From assembly GCA_038203875.1 (NCBI GenBank), contig JBBRDN010000012.1, positions 1 through 42,826 of the forward strand: a DNA stretch of 42,826 nucleotides, in the 5' to 3' direction. The notes beneath the pieces were generated by a model. The model did not search any database, was not told the DNA's origin, and worked only from the letters and a program-made list of their open reading frames with translations. Within the stretch, counting starts at the first letter, position 1, and each line of letters starts with the position of its first letter. The position numbers were made by a program, and so were the translations under genes. The stretch is from CANJSG01 sp038203875. GTDB lineage: Bacteria > Verrucomicrobiota > Verrucomicrobiia > Limisphaerales > CANJSG01. Below are positions 1 to 8,457 of this stretch, in pieces.

Positions 1-1122
1 GAGATTGAGGATATAGACTCCGAGCAGTCCAAAGAGGACGAGCGTCTGTCCCCACTGCGTCGTGTCCCGCCAAAAGACTCGGGCGTCCTTGACGGCGAGG
101 GCGCGGACGTCGGGGGCGATGAAACGGAAACGGGCGAGGAACTTTTCGATCCAGGCCAGTGGATACGTAAACGTGGTGGAACGCTTTCCTCCCCACAGCC
201 AGGACCAGTCCCCGACGGATCCGCCCCGGCTGAGGACGGCGGAGAATCCTTCGTAGAACAGGCGGCCGGTGCGCGTCACGCTGAGGGCGCCGAAGAAAAG
301 CACGTTGCTCAAGAGGACAAGCGCGAAGAACAACGCCGTCGAGGTGGCCCCGTCAGTCCAGTTCATCACGCTGCTGGAAAGCCAGTAGCTCGGCAGGCCC
401 GGGAACTCGGCGAATTTCGTCCGGTAGAGCAGCTTGTCGAGCACCGCCAGCACGCGCGTCTCCGGCAGGTCGTCGGCCAACGGAACCGGCCGGAGCCAGA
501 ACGCCACGAGTCCGATCAGGACGGCCAGTGCGACGACGGTGACGATCTGGAATTTTCGTCGGCCCAGATAAAGCCCGAGTGTGATCGCGGCCCACGCTCC
601 GAAGACGCCCGGGAGTCCGATGAAGAGCCCGACGAGCGCGACAGTGACCGGATAGAAATGCCAGGCGACGCCCTGGTTCAATCCGTAGGCGACCAGCATC
701 GGCGCGATGAGGAACAGGAATGCCCAGGAAGCCAGAGTGACCGATTCGACGAGCTTCCAGCGAAAGACGTTCTGGGCAGACAGCGGCAAGGTCAGTAGGA
801 AGTTGGTTTCCCTATGGCGGAAGAAATTGGTGTAGCCGATGACGAGATTGCTCACGAGCAGCAGAAAAAAAAGGAAGGCGAAGAGGATGAACAACAGCCG
901 CTCGCTCAGGATCGTGCCGAAGCCGGGAAAGCTGTTGATGAATCTTAGGGCCGTCCGGAACAGGAAGAAGGCGAACGCCAGGTAGACGGCCATGAACCCG
1001 ACAATGACGAAGCTCAACAGGCGCGACTGGTCGCGGATCGACTGGATCCGGCGCCAGCTCGTCCGGAGGCTCGTCCTCACGATCGGGAGCAGGGCGGCTG
1101 CAGATTGGGGGGCGTCGGGCAC
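1..1122 (-). CDS. ABC-2-like exporter permease (C-terminus beyond window)
   Basis: A continuous minus-strand frame runs off the left edge, so about 374 residues are visible and the C-terminus is missing. It is strongly hydrophobic: helices lie near LLSFVIVGFMAVYLAFAFFL and RLLFILFAFLFFLLLVSNLV, with more further on. Between the second and third comes the stretch HRETNFLLTLPLSAQNVF followed by KLVESVTLASWAFLF, a pattern I associate with bacterial ABC exporter permeases (inference from memory). An ATP-binding partner is not visible and would be expected beyond the window. The frame has no ATG: an in-frame stop lies just before, and the possible starts are GTG at 1122 or GTG at 1080, neither with a clear Shine-Dalgarno sequence. 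It diverges from the epimerase gene about 105 bases away. The family is fairly sure, the start is not. Confidence 0.6.
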   Translation of the reverse strand, partial: MPDAPQSAAALLPIVRTSLRTSWRRIQSIRDQSRLLSFVIVGFMAVYLAFAFFLFRTALRFINSFPGFGTILSERLLFILFAFLFFLLLVSNLVIGYTNFFRHRETNFLLTLPLSAQNVFRWKLVESVTLASWAFLFLIAPMLVAYGLNQGVAWHFYPVTVALVGLFIGLPGVFGAWAAITLGLYLGRRKFQIVTVVALAVLIGLVAFWLRPVPLADDLPETRVLAVLDKLLYRTKFAEFPGLPSYWLSSSVMNWTDGATSTALFFALVLLSNVLFFGALSVTRTGRLFYEGFSAVLSRGGSVGDWSWLWGGKRSTTFTYPLAWIEKFLARFRFIAPDVRALAVKDARVFWRDTTQWGQTLVLFGLLGVYILNL

Positions 1123-1226
1123 TGGAAGGACTATTGGCCGGAAGCGCGGGGCTGCAAGTTTCGACGCACAGGCCGACGCAGGCTTGAGCCGGGTCCAGTT
1201 GGGGACGACGCTGCCGGGACTTCATC

Positions 1227-2192
1227 ATGCAACCCGTTCCTGGAAAACACGTGATCGTCACCGGAGGCGCCGGCTTCATCGGCTCACATCTCGTCGAGCG
1301 GCTCCTGCGCGATGGGCATCGCGTGGTCGTGATCGACGACGTGTCTACGGGCAGCTGGAAGAATCTGGCGGCCGTCCAATCGAATCCCACGTTGACCAGG
1401 GTCCCGGCCCGCGTGTCGCGTTGCGAACGACTGGATGAGCTGTGCGCCGGCGCTTCGCAGATCTTTCATCTGGCTGCGACGGTCGGGGTGGAGCTGGTGA
1501 TGTCCTCCGGGATCGAGACGATCCGCAACAACCTCGATGAAACGCAGGCGATACTCGAGGTGGCCAGCCGCCATCGGACACCGCTGTTGCTGACGTCGAC
1601 GTCGGAAGTCTACGGGAAGAGCGCGAAAAACGAGTTCGCCGAAGAGGACGATCTGCTGATCGGACCGCCGAACCTGCATCGTTGGAGCTACGCCTGCTCC
1701 AAGCTGATGGACGAGTTCCTTGCGCTGGCCTATGCGCGGGAGCGCGCACTGCCGGTAGTGATCGTGCGCCTGTTCAACACGGTCGGGCCGCGGCAGACCG
1801 GTAAACACGGCATGGTGTTGCCGCGGTTCATCGAGGCGGCTAGGGCCGGACAAACCCTTCGCGTCTACGGTGACGGCGCCCAGACCCGCTGCTTCTGCCT
1901 CGTGACCGATACGGTAGAGGCGCTAGTTCGGCTGGCGGGAACCGAAGCCGCGCTCGGGGAGGTTTTCAATGTGGGCAACCCGGCTGAAGCGAGCATTCGC
2001 GAACTGGCCCAACTGGTCATCGAAGCTCTCGGATCAACCTCAGGAATTGAAATGATCCCCTACGATCAGGCCTACGTCGCCGGGTTTCAGGACATGCAGC
2101 GTCGGCGTCCATCGGTGGAGAAGCTCTTTCGGGTGACGGGTTTCCGGCCTCATACAAGCTTGGCCGAGATCATCCGACTCGCGGCGGGCTGA
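1227..2192 (+). CDS. NAD-dependent epimerase/dehydratase (extended SDR)
   Basis: This is a 321-residue extended short-chain dehydrogenase/reductase, probably acting on a nucleotide sugar in the cytoplasm. The NAD-binding glycine motif GGAGFIG is at residues 13-19, and the acidic pair D37-D38 after beta-2 favours NAD over NADP. The catalytic STSEVYG stretch is at 124-130 and the YxxxK pair is Y155/K159. The segment RLFNTVGPRQ followed by GMVLPRFI and VYGDGAQTRCF matches the substrate half of the UDP-glucose 4-epimerase / UDP-glucuronate decarboxylase group. Which nucleotide sugar is used cannot be told from sequence. The ATG at 1227 gives a normal N-terminus directly before the Rossmann fold. 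The gene stands alone, divergent from the permease and convergent with the pseudopilin gene. Confidence 0.85.
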   Translation: MQPVPGKHVIVTGGAGFIGSHLVERLLRDGHRVVVIDDVSTGSWKNLAAVQSNPTLTRVPARVSRCERLDELCAGASQIFHLAATVGVELVMSSGIETIRNNLDETQAILEVASRHRTPLLLTSTSEVYGKSAKNEFAEEDDLLIGPPNLHRWSYACSKLMDEFLALAYARERALPVVIVRLFNTVGPRQTGKHGMVLPRFIEAARAGQTLRVYGDGAQTRCFCLVTDTVEALVRLAGTEAALGEVFNVGNPAEASIRELAQLVIEALGSTSGIEMIPYDQAYVAGFQDMQRRRPSVEKLFRVTGFRPHTSLAEIIRLAAG

Positions 2193-2210
2193 ACGGTTCC
2201 AAATCAAAGG

Positions 2211-2242
2211 ACAAAAAAAGAGGCACCCTTGCGGATGCCTCT
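2211..2242 (-). terminator. Rho-independent terminator of the pseudopilin gene
   Basis: The 7-bp arms AGAGGCA (2219-2225) and TGCCTCT (2236-2242) form a perfect stem with a 10-base loop. Read on the minus strand the hairpin is followed by a run of seven T (2213-2219). It lies 27 bases after the stop codon of the pseudopilin gene. Confidence 0.8.
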
Positions 2243-2268
2243 AAGTGAATTGGAATGATCTGAACTGA

Positions 2269-3000
2269 TCAGTTCGGGAGCCAGACGGAGGTCACGACCG
2301 GGGCCAAACGGAGGGCCTCGCGGAGCTTGCCGCTGGTCAACTGCTGGGCCGATCCGTCCATGAAGGCGACGTTGCCACCGCGCTCATGAATCTTGTTGTT
2401 CCAACGGACGTTGGCCGCCGTGACAGTCGAGCCGGAGATGGTGGCCAAGTTGGCCTGGCCGTTCTGGCCACCGTTGTAGCCGGCCGCCATGAAGGCAGTT
2501 CCGGGTTCCTGGTCGGTGCCGAGCTCGGTGATGTTACGGTCACCGATGAGCAGACGCTGCGGGGAGCCTTCGTCAGCGCCGGCGGCGTAGAAGTAGGAGG
2601 TGGCCTTGTTCTGCTTCGCGGGAGCGGCGTAGGAATCAACGCCGCTGCCGGTGGCAGTCAGGAAGTCAGCCGCGGGAAACTTGTCGGTGTCGGAAGGGCA
2701 GGTGAGGATGCGGGGGCTGCTGATGTCGTTCTGGGCGAGCTGGAACAGCTGCCACATGTTGGCCGCCGACGTGATGTTCGTCGAGGAGTCGGGGTAGCGG
2801 CTGTCGTTGTCGTTGGCGAACAAACGGAGGCCCATGGCGACCTGTTTGACGGCGTTGACGCACGAGATGCGCTGTGCGCGGGCTTTGGCTTTGGCGAGTG
2901 CGGGGAGGAGCATGCCGGCCAGAATTGCAATGATCGCGATGACGACGAGAAGTTCGATCAGCGTGAATCCATTGGTCCGATTGGAACGAATGAGTTTCAT
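2269..3000 (-). CDS. Type II secretion/type IV pilin-like pseudopilin, H-X9-DG type
   Basis: This 243-residue protein begins with a short basic leader followed by the class III cleavage site G|FTLIELLVVIAIIAILAG. Prepilin peptidase should cut after Gly12 and methylate the Phe, with Glu at position +5. After the hydrophobic helix come LPALAKAKARAQRISCVNAVKQ and a globular C-terminal domain. Near the end HERGGNVAFMDG fits the H-X9-DG motif typical of the large pseudopilin families of Verrucomicrobiota, Planctomycetota and Lentisphaerota. The product would be a membrane-anchored minor or major pseudopilin. The gene is monocistronic, with its own likely promoter (3036-3063) and terminator (2211-2242), and is not next to secretion genes. 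Its precise role is unknown. Confidence 0.9.
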   Translation of the reverse strand: MKLIRSNRTNGFTLIELLVVIAIIAILAGMLLPALAKAKARAQRISCVNAVKQVAMGLRLFANDNDSRYPDSSTNITSAANMWQLFQLAQNDISSPRILTCPSDTDKFPAADFLTATGSGVDSYAAPAKQNKATSYFYAAGADEGSPQRLLIGDRNITELGTDQEPGTAFMAAGYNGGQNGQANLATISGSTVTAANVRWNNKIHERGGNVAFMDGSAQQLTSGKLREALRLAPVVTSVWLPN

Positions 3001-3035
3001 AGTGTGTGGTTGGATTGTCGGGTGACGAGCGGCGA

Positions 3036-3063
3036 TTTGTAAGAAACGGACTTACAGAGTCAA
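3036..3063 (-). promoter_or_regulatory. Putative sigma-70 promoter of the pseudopilin gene
   Basis: On the minus strand TTGACT (3058-3063) is followed after 16 bases by TACAAA (3036-3041), leaving an untranslated leader of about 30 bases. The first hexamer matches 5 of 6 and the second 4 of 6 consensus bases. This is a by-eye prediction. Confidence 0.4.
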
Positions 3064-3180
3064 CTCGTTTTACCTGAAAATTCATATCGCAGTGTGCGTG
3101 CCAGTTGCTGCCGGCCTAAAATCTTTTCGTTTTGCTTAGGAATTTGAATTGTTCTCCGCTTCGCGAAAGAACTGCGTGAG

Positions 3181-3207
3181 GATTTTCACGCGTCCCGCGT
3201 GAAAATC
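3181..3207. repeat. Perfect 12-bp inverted repeat upstream of the FG-GAP operon
   Basis: GATTTTCACGCG (3181-3192) and CGCGTGAAAATC (3196-3207) are exact reverse complements separated by three bases. The site is 67 bases before the ATG of the FG-GAP gene. There is no T-tract after it on either strand, so an operator for a dimeric regulator is more likely than a terminator. A second short palindrome, TTCGCGAA, lies at 3160-3167. Confidence 0.6.
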
Positions 3208-3273
3208 ACGCATGCGGTTTTTCATTCTTTCCGGCGTCTTGACCCGGTGCTTCCGCGCTGCGACAACCAAGCC

Positions 3274-4593
3274 ATGTCCCACCGCATTCTGACGCTTGCC
3301 GTCTCCGTTGTCGCCGTTTGCTCCGTCGGTGCAGCCGAGAAATCCGTGATTTCCTTCAAGAAAACGCAACTCACCGACCAGTTCTGGTCGGAAGGAGCCG
3401 CTTGGGGCGATTTCAACAAGGATGGCAAGAAGGACATCGTCTATGGGCCCTACTGGTGGGCCGGTCCGGATTTTAAGGTTCGCCACGAATACTATCCGGC
3501 CAAGCAGACCTTCCAATTGAAGCTGGGGCCTATGACGACGGTCACAGTGCCCGGGTTCCAGGGTGGTTTGGGCAAGGAGAACGCCTATGCCGACAACTTC
3601 TTCGCCTTCTCCCGGGACTTCAATGCCGACGGCTGGGATGACATTCTGATCCTCGGATTTCCGGGTGAAGCATCCTTCTGGTATGAGAATCCCAAGGGCG
3701 CCGACGGCCCTTGGAAGAAGCATTTCGCGATCGACGTCACCGACAATGAGTCTCCGCAGTTCGTTGACATCACCGGCGACGGCGTGCCCGAAATCGTCTG
3801 CTCGTCAAAGGGCTTTTACGGCTACGCGGTTCCCGACAAAAGCGACCCGACCAAACCCTTCGTCTGGCATTCCATTTCTCCCAACAACAAATACCACAAG
3901 TTCACCCACGGCCTCGGCATCGGCGACGTGAACGGCGATGGCAAACTCGACCTGCTCGAGAAGGACGGATGGTGGGAACAACCGGCATCGCTGGCAGGTG
4001 ATCCGGTTTGGAAGCAGCACAAGTTTCCCTTCGCCCCGGCCAATGGCAGCGCGCAGATGTATGTCTATGACGTCAATGGCGACGGCCGGAACGACGTCAT
4101 TACCAGCCTCGCGGCCCATGGCTATGGCCTCGCGTGGTATGAGCAACTGGCGGAGAAGAAGGACGGCGAGATCCAGTTCGTCGAGCACATCATCGTCAAC
4201 AAGGAGGCAAACGAGAACCGCTACGGCGTGAAATTCTCGCAGATCCACGCCATCGACCTGGTGGATATGGATGGCGACGGCTTGAAGGACATCGTCACAG
4301 GCAAACGTTTCTGGGCCCACGGCCCCACCGGTGATGCCGAGCCGATGGCGGATCCGGTCCTCTATTGGTTCAAGCTGGTTCGTGGAGCCGACAGGTCGGT
4401 CGACTTTGTTCCGCACCTGATCGACAAGGCTTCGGGCACCGGCGTGGAAGTGAAGGCCGGCGATATCAACGGCGACGGTCTTCCCGATGTGTTGGTCGGC
4501 AACAAGAAGGGCGCTTTCGTTTTCATTCAGGAGCGCAAGGCCGTGACTGAAGCGGAATGGGAGAAGGCCCAGCCGAAGCCCATCACCAAGTAG
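3274..4593 (+). CDS. Secreted FG-GAP/VCBS repeat protein
   Basis: This 439-residue exported protein is built of FG-GAP/VCBS repeats. A signal peptide (basic MSHR, then LTLAVSVVAVCSVGA, cut before AEKS) starts at the ATG at 3274. An in-frame GTG at 3199 would add a charged stretch in front of the signal and lies inside the inverted repeat, so it was not used. At least seven Ca-binding-like DxNxDGxxD units are seen, such as DFNKDGKKD, DFNADGWDD, DVNGDGKLD, DVNGDGRND, DMDGDGLKD and DINGDGLPD. They fit a seven-bladed integrin-alpha-like propeller. Such proteins bind ligands or stabilise extracellular complexes; no catalytic site is apparent. It is the first gene of the operon with the PVC propeller protein and the cytochrome. 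Confidence 0.85.
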   Translation: MSHRILTLAVSVVAVCSVGAAEKSVISFKKTQLTDQFWSEGAAWGDFNKDGKKDIVYGPYWWAGPDFKVRHEYYPAKQTFQLKLGPMTTVTVPGFQGGLGKENAYADNFFAFSRDFNADGWDDILILGFPGEASFWYENPKGADGPWKKHFAIDVTDNESPQFVDITGDGVPEIVCSSKGFYGYAVPDKSDPTKPFVWHSISPNNKYHKFTHGLGIGDVNGDGKLDLLEKDGWWEQPASLAGDPVWKQHKFPFAPANGSAQMYVYDVNGDGRNDVITSLAAHGYGLAWYEQLAEKKDGEIQFVEHIIVNKEANENRYGVKFSQIHAIDLVDMDGDGLKDIVTGKRFWAHGPTGDAEPMADPVLYWFKLVRGADRSVDFVPHLIDKASGTGVEVKAGDINGDGLPDVLVGNKKGAFVFIQERKAVTEAEWEKAQPKPITK

Positions 4594-4706
4594 TCTGCCG
4601 ACCGGCGCAGCGAATCCGCTGCTCGGGGCGTTAACGGGTGCATCGATGCGGGATTTCGATGGGCCTGGCATCGAATCATCCCGGTCCGTCATCTCAGGCC
4701 AACAAC

Positions 4707-7250
4707 ATGCGTCCGCACACTTCCATGCTCCGTTCGCTTCTAGGTTTCTGCGCCGTCGGAATTCTCAGCGGTTCGGTGTTCGCCACCGAGCCCGGCGGCG
4801 TTTTGCCCCTCGGCAAAGACGGCAAACCGCTGAACCTCGACTTCGAGACCGGCGACCTGCGCGATTGGAAAGCCGAGGGCGACGCCTTCGGAGGCCAGCC
4901 GGTTCGTGGCGACGCGGTGAAGATCCGCCGCAGCGACATGACCAGCGGCCACACCGGCAACTTCTGGGTCGGCAGCTATGAGGCGAAGGGAGACAACGCC
5001 CGTGGCGTGCTTGCCAGCGTGCCGTTCAAGGTAACGCAGCCTTGGGCAAGCTTCCGCGTGGCCGGCGGTGCCACGCCGAACACCCGGGTCGAACTCGTCG
5101 ACGTCGCGACGATGAAGGCCTTCTTCCAGGTTTCCGGCAGCGAAACAGAAACCCTGCGGCCGGTCGTCGTCGACCTTTCAAAGCAGCTCGCCAAAGAGAT
5201 CTTCATCAATGTCGTCGACCAGCAGGTCGGCGCGTGGGGACACATCAACTTCGACGACTTCCGCCTCTACGCCGACCGTCCGAAGCTCTCCGGTGAGATT
5301 TCTCTGACCGAGTTGCAGAGGAGCCAGCCGCCCGCGGCCGACACCGTCCTTTTCGCCGGTCTGTCCCCCGAAGCCGCCGTTAAAGCCGCGACGCTTCCGC
5401 CCGGCTTCAAGCTCCACCTGTTCGCCGGCGAGCCCGACGTGAAGCAGCCCATCGCCTTCTGCGACGATGATCGCGGCCGGCTCTGGGTCGCCGAGGGCTA
5501 CAGCTACCCCAAGCGCCGTGAGGAAGGGAAGGGCATCGACCGCATCATCTGCTTCGAGGACACCGACGGAGACCACAAGTTCGACAAACGCACCGTTGTC
5601 GTCACGAACCTCAACCTCGTCTCCGGTCTCGAATGGGGCTTCGGCGGCATCTGGGTCGGCGCCGCGCCGAACCTCATGTTCATCCCGATCAAGGACGGCG
5701 ACGTTCCCGTGCAATCCGGCCCGCCGCAGATCCTCCTTGATGGCTGGGACTACACCCGCGACACCCACGAGACGCTCAACACCTTCAGTTGGGGGCCCGA
5801 CGGTTGGCTCTACGGCTGCCACGGCGTGTTCTGTCCATCCCATGTCGGCAAGCCCGGCGCGGCCGAGAAGGATCGTCAATGGGTTGACGCCGCTGTCTGG
5901 CGTTACCACCCGACCAAACAACAGTTCGAAGTCTTCTCCGAAGGCACGAGCAATCCCTGGGGCCTCGACTTCGACGAACGTGGCCAGGCCTGGATCGAAG
6001 CCTGCGTCATTCCGCACCTTTGGCACATGATCCAGGGTGGGCGTTACCAGCGTCAGGGCGGTGAACACTACACCGTCGGTCCTGAAGAAACCGCCCGCAA
6101 CGAACGCTCTCGCCAAGCCGGCAGCCGCAAGCCGATCTTCCCCTACTTCTACGAGGACATCCAGACCGTCGCCGACCACGTCCACTACGCCGGTAATAAA
6201 GGTCCGCACGCCGGCAATGGCCGCAGCGACAGCGCCGGTGGCGGCCATGCCCATGCGGGAATGATGGTCTACCTCGGCACCAGTTGGCCCGCCGAGTATC
6301 GCGGCAACCTCTTCCTCGGAAACATCCACGGCCAGCGCGTCAACATGGAGATCCCCAAAGCCAAAGGCTCCGGCTACGTCGGCCATCACGGGGCCGATTT
6401 CCTCAACTTCAACGACACGTGGAGCCAGACCCTCAACCAGCGCCTCGATCCCGACGGTTCCGTCTATATCATCGACTGGTATGACAAGAACCAGTGCCAC
6501 CACAACAACATCGACGGCCACGACCGCAGCAACGGCCGCATCTACAAGATCGTCTACAACGACCAGCCGAAGACCAACGTGGACCTCGGCAAGCTGAGCA
6601 ATCAGGAACTGGCCAAGCTGGTCACCTCGAAGAACGAATGGATGAGTCGGCACTCACGTAGGCTACTGAAAGAGAGGTTCAGTTCATGGATGCTGTTGCA
6701 ATCGCCCGTTTATCCGGACAGCGCCCAAAACCTCGGAGCGTGGCAGAAGACCTTTGCCTCATGGGTAGGACTGTCCACCGAGACGAGAGGGAAGCCTCCC
6801 AACGAGGTCCTCAGATCAATGTGGGCGCTTAGCGGCATCGGCGGAATGCCGGATGAAGATGCGACACGGCTCGCCAATCATGACGATGAATTTGTCCGTG
6901 GTTGGGCGATCCAGCTCGCCTTGGAAGACAAGAAAGCCGACGCGATATTCTTGGCAAAACTCAAGACCTTGGCCGCGACCGACAAATCCCCCGTCGTCCG
7001 CCGCTACATCGCCTCCGGCCTCCAGCGCCTGCCGGTTGAACAGCGTTGGCCGATCCTCACCGAGCTTCTCCAGCACAGCGAAGAAATCGCCGACCACAAC
7101 CTGCCGCTCCTCTATTGGTATGCCGCCGAAGGCTGCGTCGCCACCGATCCAGAGAAAGCCATCGACCTCCTCAAGGCCTGCAAGATTCCCAAGGTCCGCG
7201 AATTCATCACCCGCCGCCTCGCAACCGCCAGCTTCGCCTCCGCCCAATGA
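4707..7250 (+). CDS. PVC-type membrane-bound dehydrogenase propeller protein
   Basis: An 847-residue exported protein. The ATG at 4707 gives a signal peptide ending at VFA|TEP; an upstream in-frame GTG at 4638 would bury it. After the signal comes a jelly-roll-like domain (about residues 27-200, with NLDFETGDLRDW and INFDDFRLY). Then follows the PVC 'putative membrane-bound dehydrogenase' domain (about 230-620), a glucose/sorbosone dehydrogenase-like propeller with PPGFKLHLFAGEPDV, LWVAEGYSYP, GSVYIIDWYDKNQCHH and GRIYKIVY. The C-terminal 220 residues are HEAT-like helices. In many relatives a cytochrome c domain is fused at the end; here it is encoded by the next gene, which starts in the ATGA overlapping this stop. 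Substrate unknown; sugar or alcohol oxidation is a family-based guess. Codon use changes around 6645-6860. Confidence 0.85.
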   Translation: MRPHTSMLRSLLGFCAVGILSGSVFATEPGGVLPLGKDGKPLNLDFETGDLRDWKAEGDAFGGQPVRGDAVKIRRSDMTSGHTGNFWVGSYEAKGDNARGVLASVPFKVTQPWASFRVAGGATPNTRVELVDVATMKAFFQVSGSETETLRPVVVDLSKQLAKEIFINVVDQQVGAWGHINFDDFRLYADRPKLSGEISLTELQRSQPPAADTVLFAGLSPEAAVKAATLPPGFKLHLFAGEPDVKQPIAFCDDDRGRLWVAEGYSYPKRREEGKGIDRIICFEDTDGDHKFDKRTVVVTNLNLVSGLEWGFGGIWVGAAPNLMFIPIKDGDVPVQSGPPQILLDGWDYTRDTHETLNTFSWGPDGWLYGCHGVFCPSHVGKPGAAEKDRQWVDAAVWRYHPTKQQFEVFSEGTSNPWGLDFDERGQAWIEACVIPHLWHMIQGGRYQRQGGEHYTVGPEETARNERSRQAGSRKPIFPYFYEDIQTVADHVHYAGNKGPHAGNGRSDSAGGGHAHAGMMVYLGTSWPAEYRGNLFLGNIHGQRVNMEIPKAKGSGYVGHHGADFLNFNDTWSQTLNQRLDPDGSVYIIDWYDKNQCHHNNIDGHDRSNGRIYKIVYNDQPKTNVDLGKLSNQELAKLVTSKNEWMSRHSRRLLKERFSSWMLLQSPVYPDSAQNLGAWQKTFASWVGLSTETRGKPPNEVLRSMWALSGIGGMPDEDATRLANHDDEFVRGWAIQLALEDKKADAIFLAKLKTLAATDKSPVVRRYIASGLQRLPVEQRWPILTELLQHSEEIADHNLPLLYWYAAEGCVATDPEKAIDLLKACKIPKVREFITRRLATASFASAQ

Positions 7251-8440
7251 AACGCTTCCTCACCTCGCTTACGGCGGGCGTCGCCATGGCCGTGTCGGTT
7301 TCAGCCGCCGATTCGTTGCCCAAGTTGACGCAGCTTCTCGCCGAGACTTCAGACGCGCAGATGCAGCTCGATGTCCTGCGCGGCTTGACCTTCTCCGTCC
7401 AAGGGCGCCGCAGCGCGCCGATGCCCGCCGGCTGGGACGCCGTGGAGAAGAAGCTCGCGGCCAGCCCGAACACCGAGGTGCGAACGCTGGCCCAGGCGCT
7501 CTCGCTCAAGTTCGGCAGCCCGTCGGCGCTCGCCGCGCTCAGGCAAACTGCGGCTGATGCCACGGCCAACGCCGGCGCTCGCCGAGCGGCGGTGGATTCA
7601 CTGCTGGCCGTGCGTGACACTCGGCTCCCGAGCCTGCTGCAAGCGTTGCTGAAGGAGCCCGAGCTTCGCGGTGTAGCGTTGCGCGGGCTCGCGGGATTCG
7701 ACGATGCGAAGACATCATCCGCCGTTCTTGCGGTCTACAGTTTGCTGGGCGGCGCGGAGAAGCGCGATGCGCTCAACACGCTCGCCTCACGGCTCGCCTA
7801 CGCGAAGCCGCTGCTGTCGGCCGTGGCCGGGCAGAAAATCCCCCGCACGGATCTGACCGCCGAACTTGTTCGTCAGCTGCGGAATTTGAAGGACGCCGGA
7901 CTTTCCAAACAGATCGACGAGGCCTGGGGTATTGTGAAGGAGGCCAGTCCCGACCAGGAGAAGGAGATCGCGAAGTTTCGTGCCGTCTACCAGGCCGGCG
8001 GTTCGCAGCCCGGCGATGCGGCCAAGGGCCGCGTCCTCTACAACCAGCTCTGCTCGCAGTGCCATCACCTGTTCGACTTCGGGGGCGCCGTCGGACCGGA
8101 CATCACAGGCGCGAACCGCGGCGACGTGAACTACCTTCTGGAGAACATCCTTTTCCCCAATGCCGTCATCCCGATCGACTACCGCGTGAGCACTATCGAA
8201 ATGAAGGACGACCGTGTGCTCACAGGCATTGTCAAGGAACGCACGACACAAGCGCTCGTCGTCCAGACGCCGAACGAAAAACTCACGCTACCGCTGGCCG
8301 AGGTGAAAAAGGTGGAGGCCAGCGAGTATTCGATGATGCCCGAGGGGTTGATCACGCAGCTCAAGGACCAGCAGATCCGCGACCTCCTCTACTATCTGGG
8401 ACGGCCCGGACAAGTGCCGTTGCCAGCGGGCGCTAAGTGA
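7247..8440 (+). CDS. HEAT-repeat protein with PVC-type haem c domain
   Basis: A 397-residue exported cytochrome-like protein. The ATG at 7247 overlaps the previous stop as ATGA and starts a second, independent signal peptide (MKRFLTSLTAGVAMAVSVSA). Residues of roughly 25-240 are helical HEAT-like repeats. The haem domain follows: GRVLYNQLCSQCHHLF (CxxCH near residue 270), then GAVGPDITGANRGDVNYLLENILFPN and YSMMPEG, the latter offering a possible axial Met. This matches the PVC 'putative haem-binding domain' found at the end of propeller-HEAT-haem fusions. Here it is a separate polypeptide, translationally coupled to the propeller protein, and probably takes electrons from it in the periplasm. 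The haem-binding call is strong and the partnership is inferred. Confidence 0.88.
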   Translation: MKRFLTSLTAGVAMAVSVSAADSLPKLTQLLAETSDAQMQLDVLRGLTFSVQGRRSAPMPAGWDAVEKKLAASPNTEVRTLAQALSLKFGSPSALAALRQTAADATANAGARRAAVDSLLAVRDTRLPSLLQALLKEPELRGVALRGLAGFDDAKTSSAVLAVYSLLGGAEKRDALNTLASRLAYAKPLLSAVAGQKIPRTDLTAELVRQLRNLKDAGLSKQIDEAWGIVKEASPDQEKEIAKFRAVYQAGGSQPGDAAKGRVLYNQLCSQCHHLFDFGGAVGPDITGANRGDVNYLLENILFPNAVIPIDYRVSTIEMKDDRVLTGIVKERTTQALVVQTPNEKLTLPLAEVKKVEASEYSMMPEGLITQLKDQQIRDLLYYLGRPGQVPLPAGAK

Positions 8441-8457
8441 CCGCAGTCTTGCCTCAC

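Noticed and set aside
3181..3207. The inverted repeat as a transcription terminator
   Set aside because: No T-run follows on either strand and no gene ends nearby; an operator is more plausible.
5178..6653. Minus-strand open frame opposite the PVC propeller gene (491 codons)
   Set aside because: Val/Asp/Gly-rich antisense frame without any recognisable motif, lying entirely within a well-supported gene.
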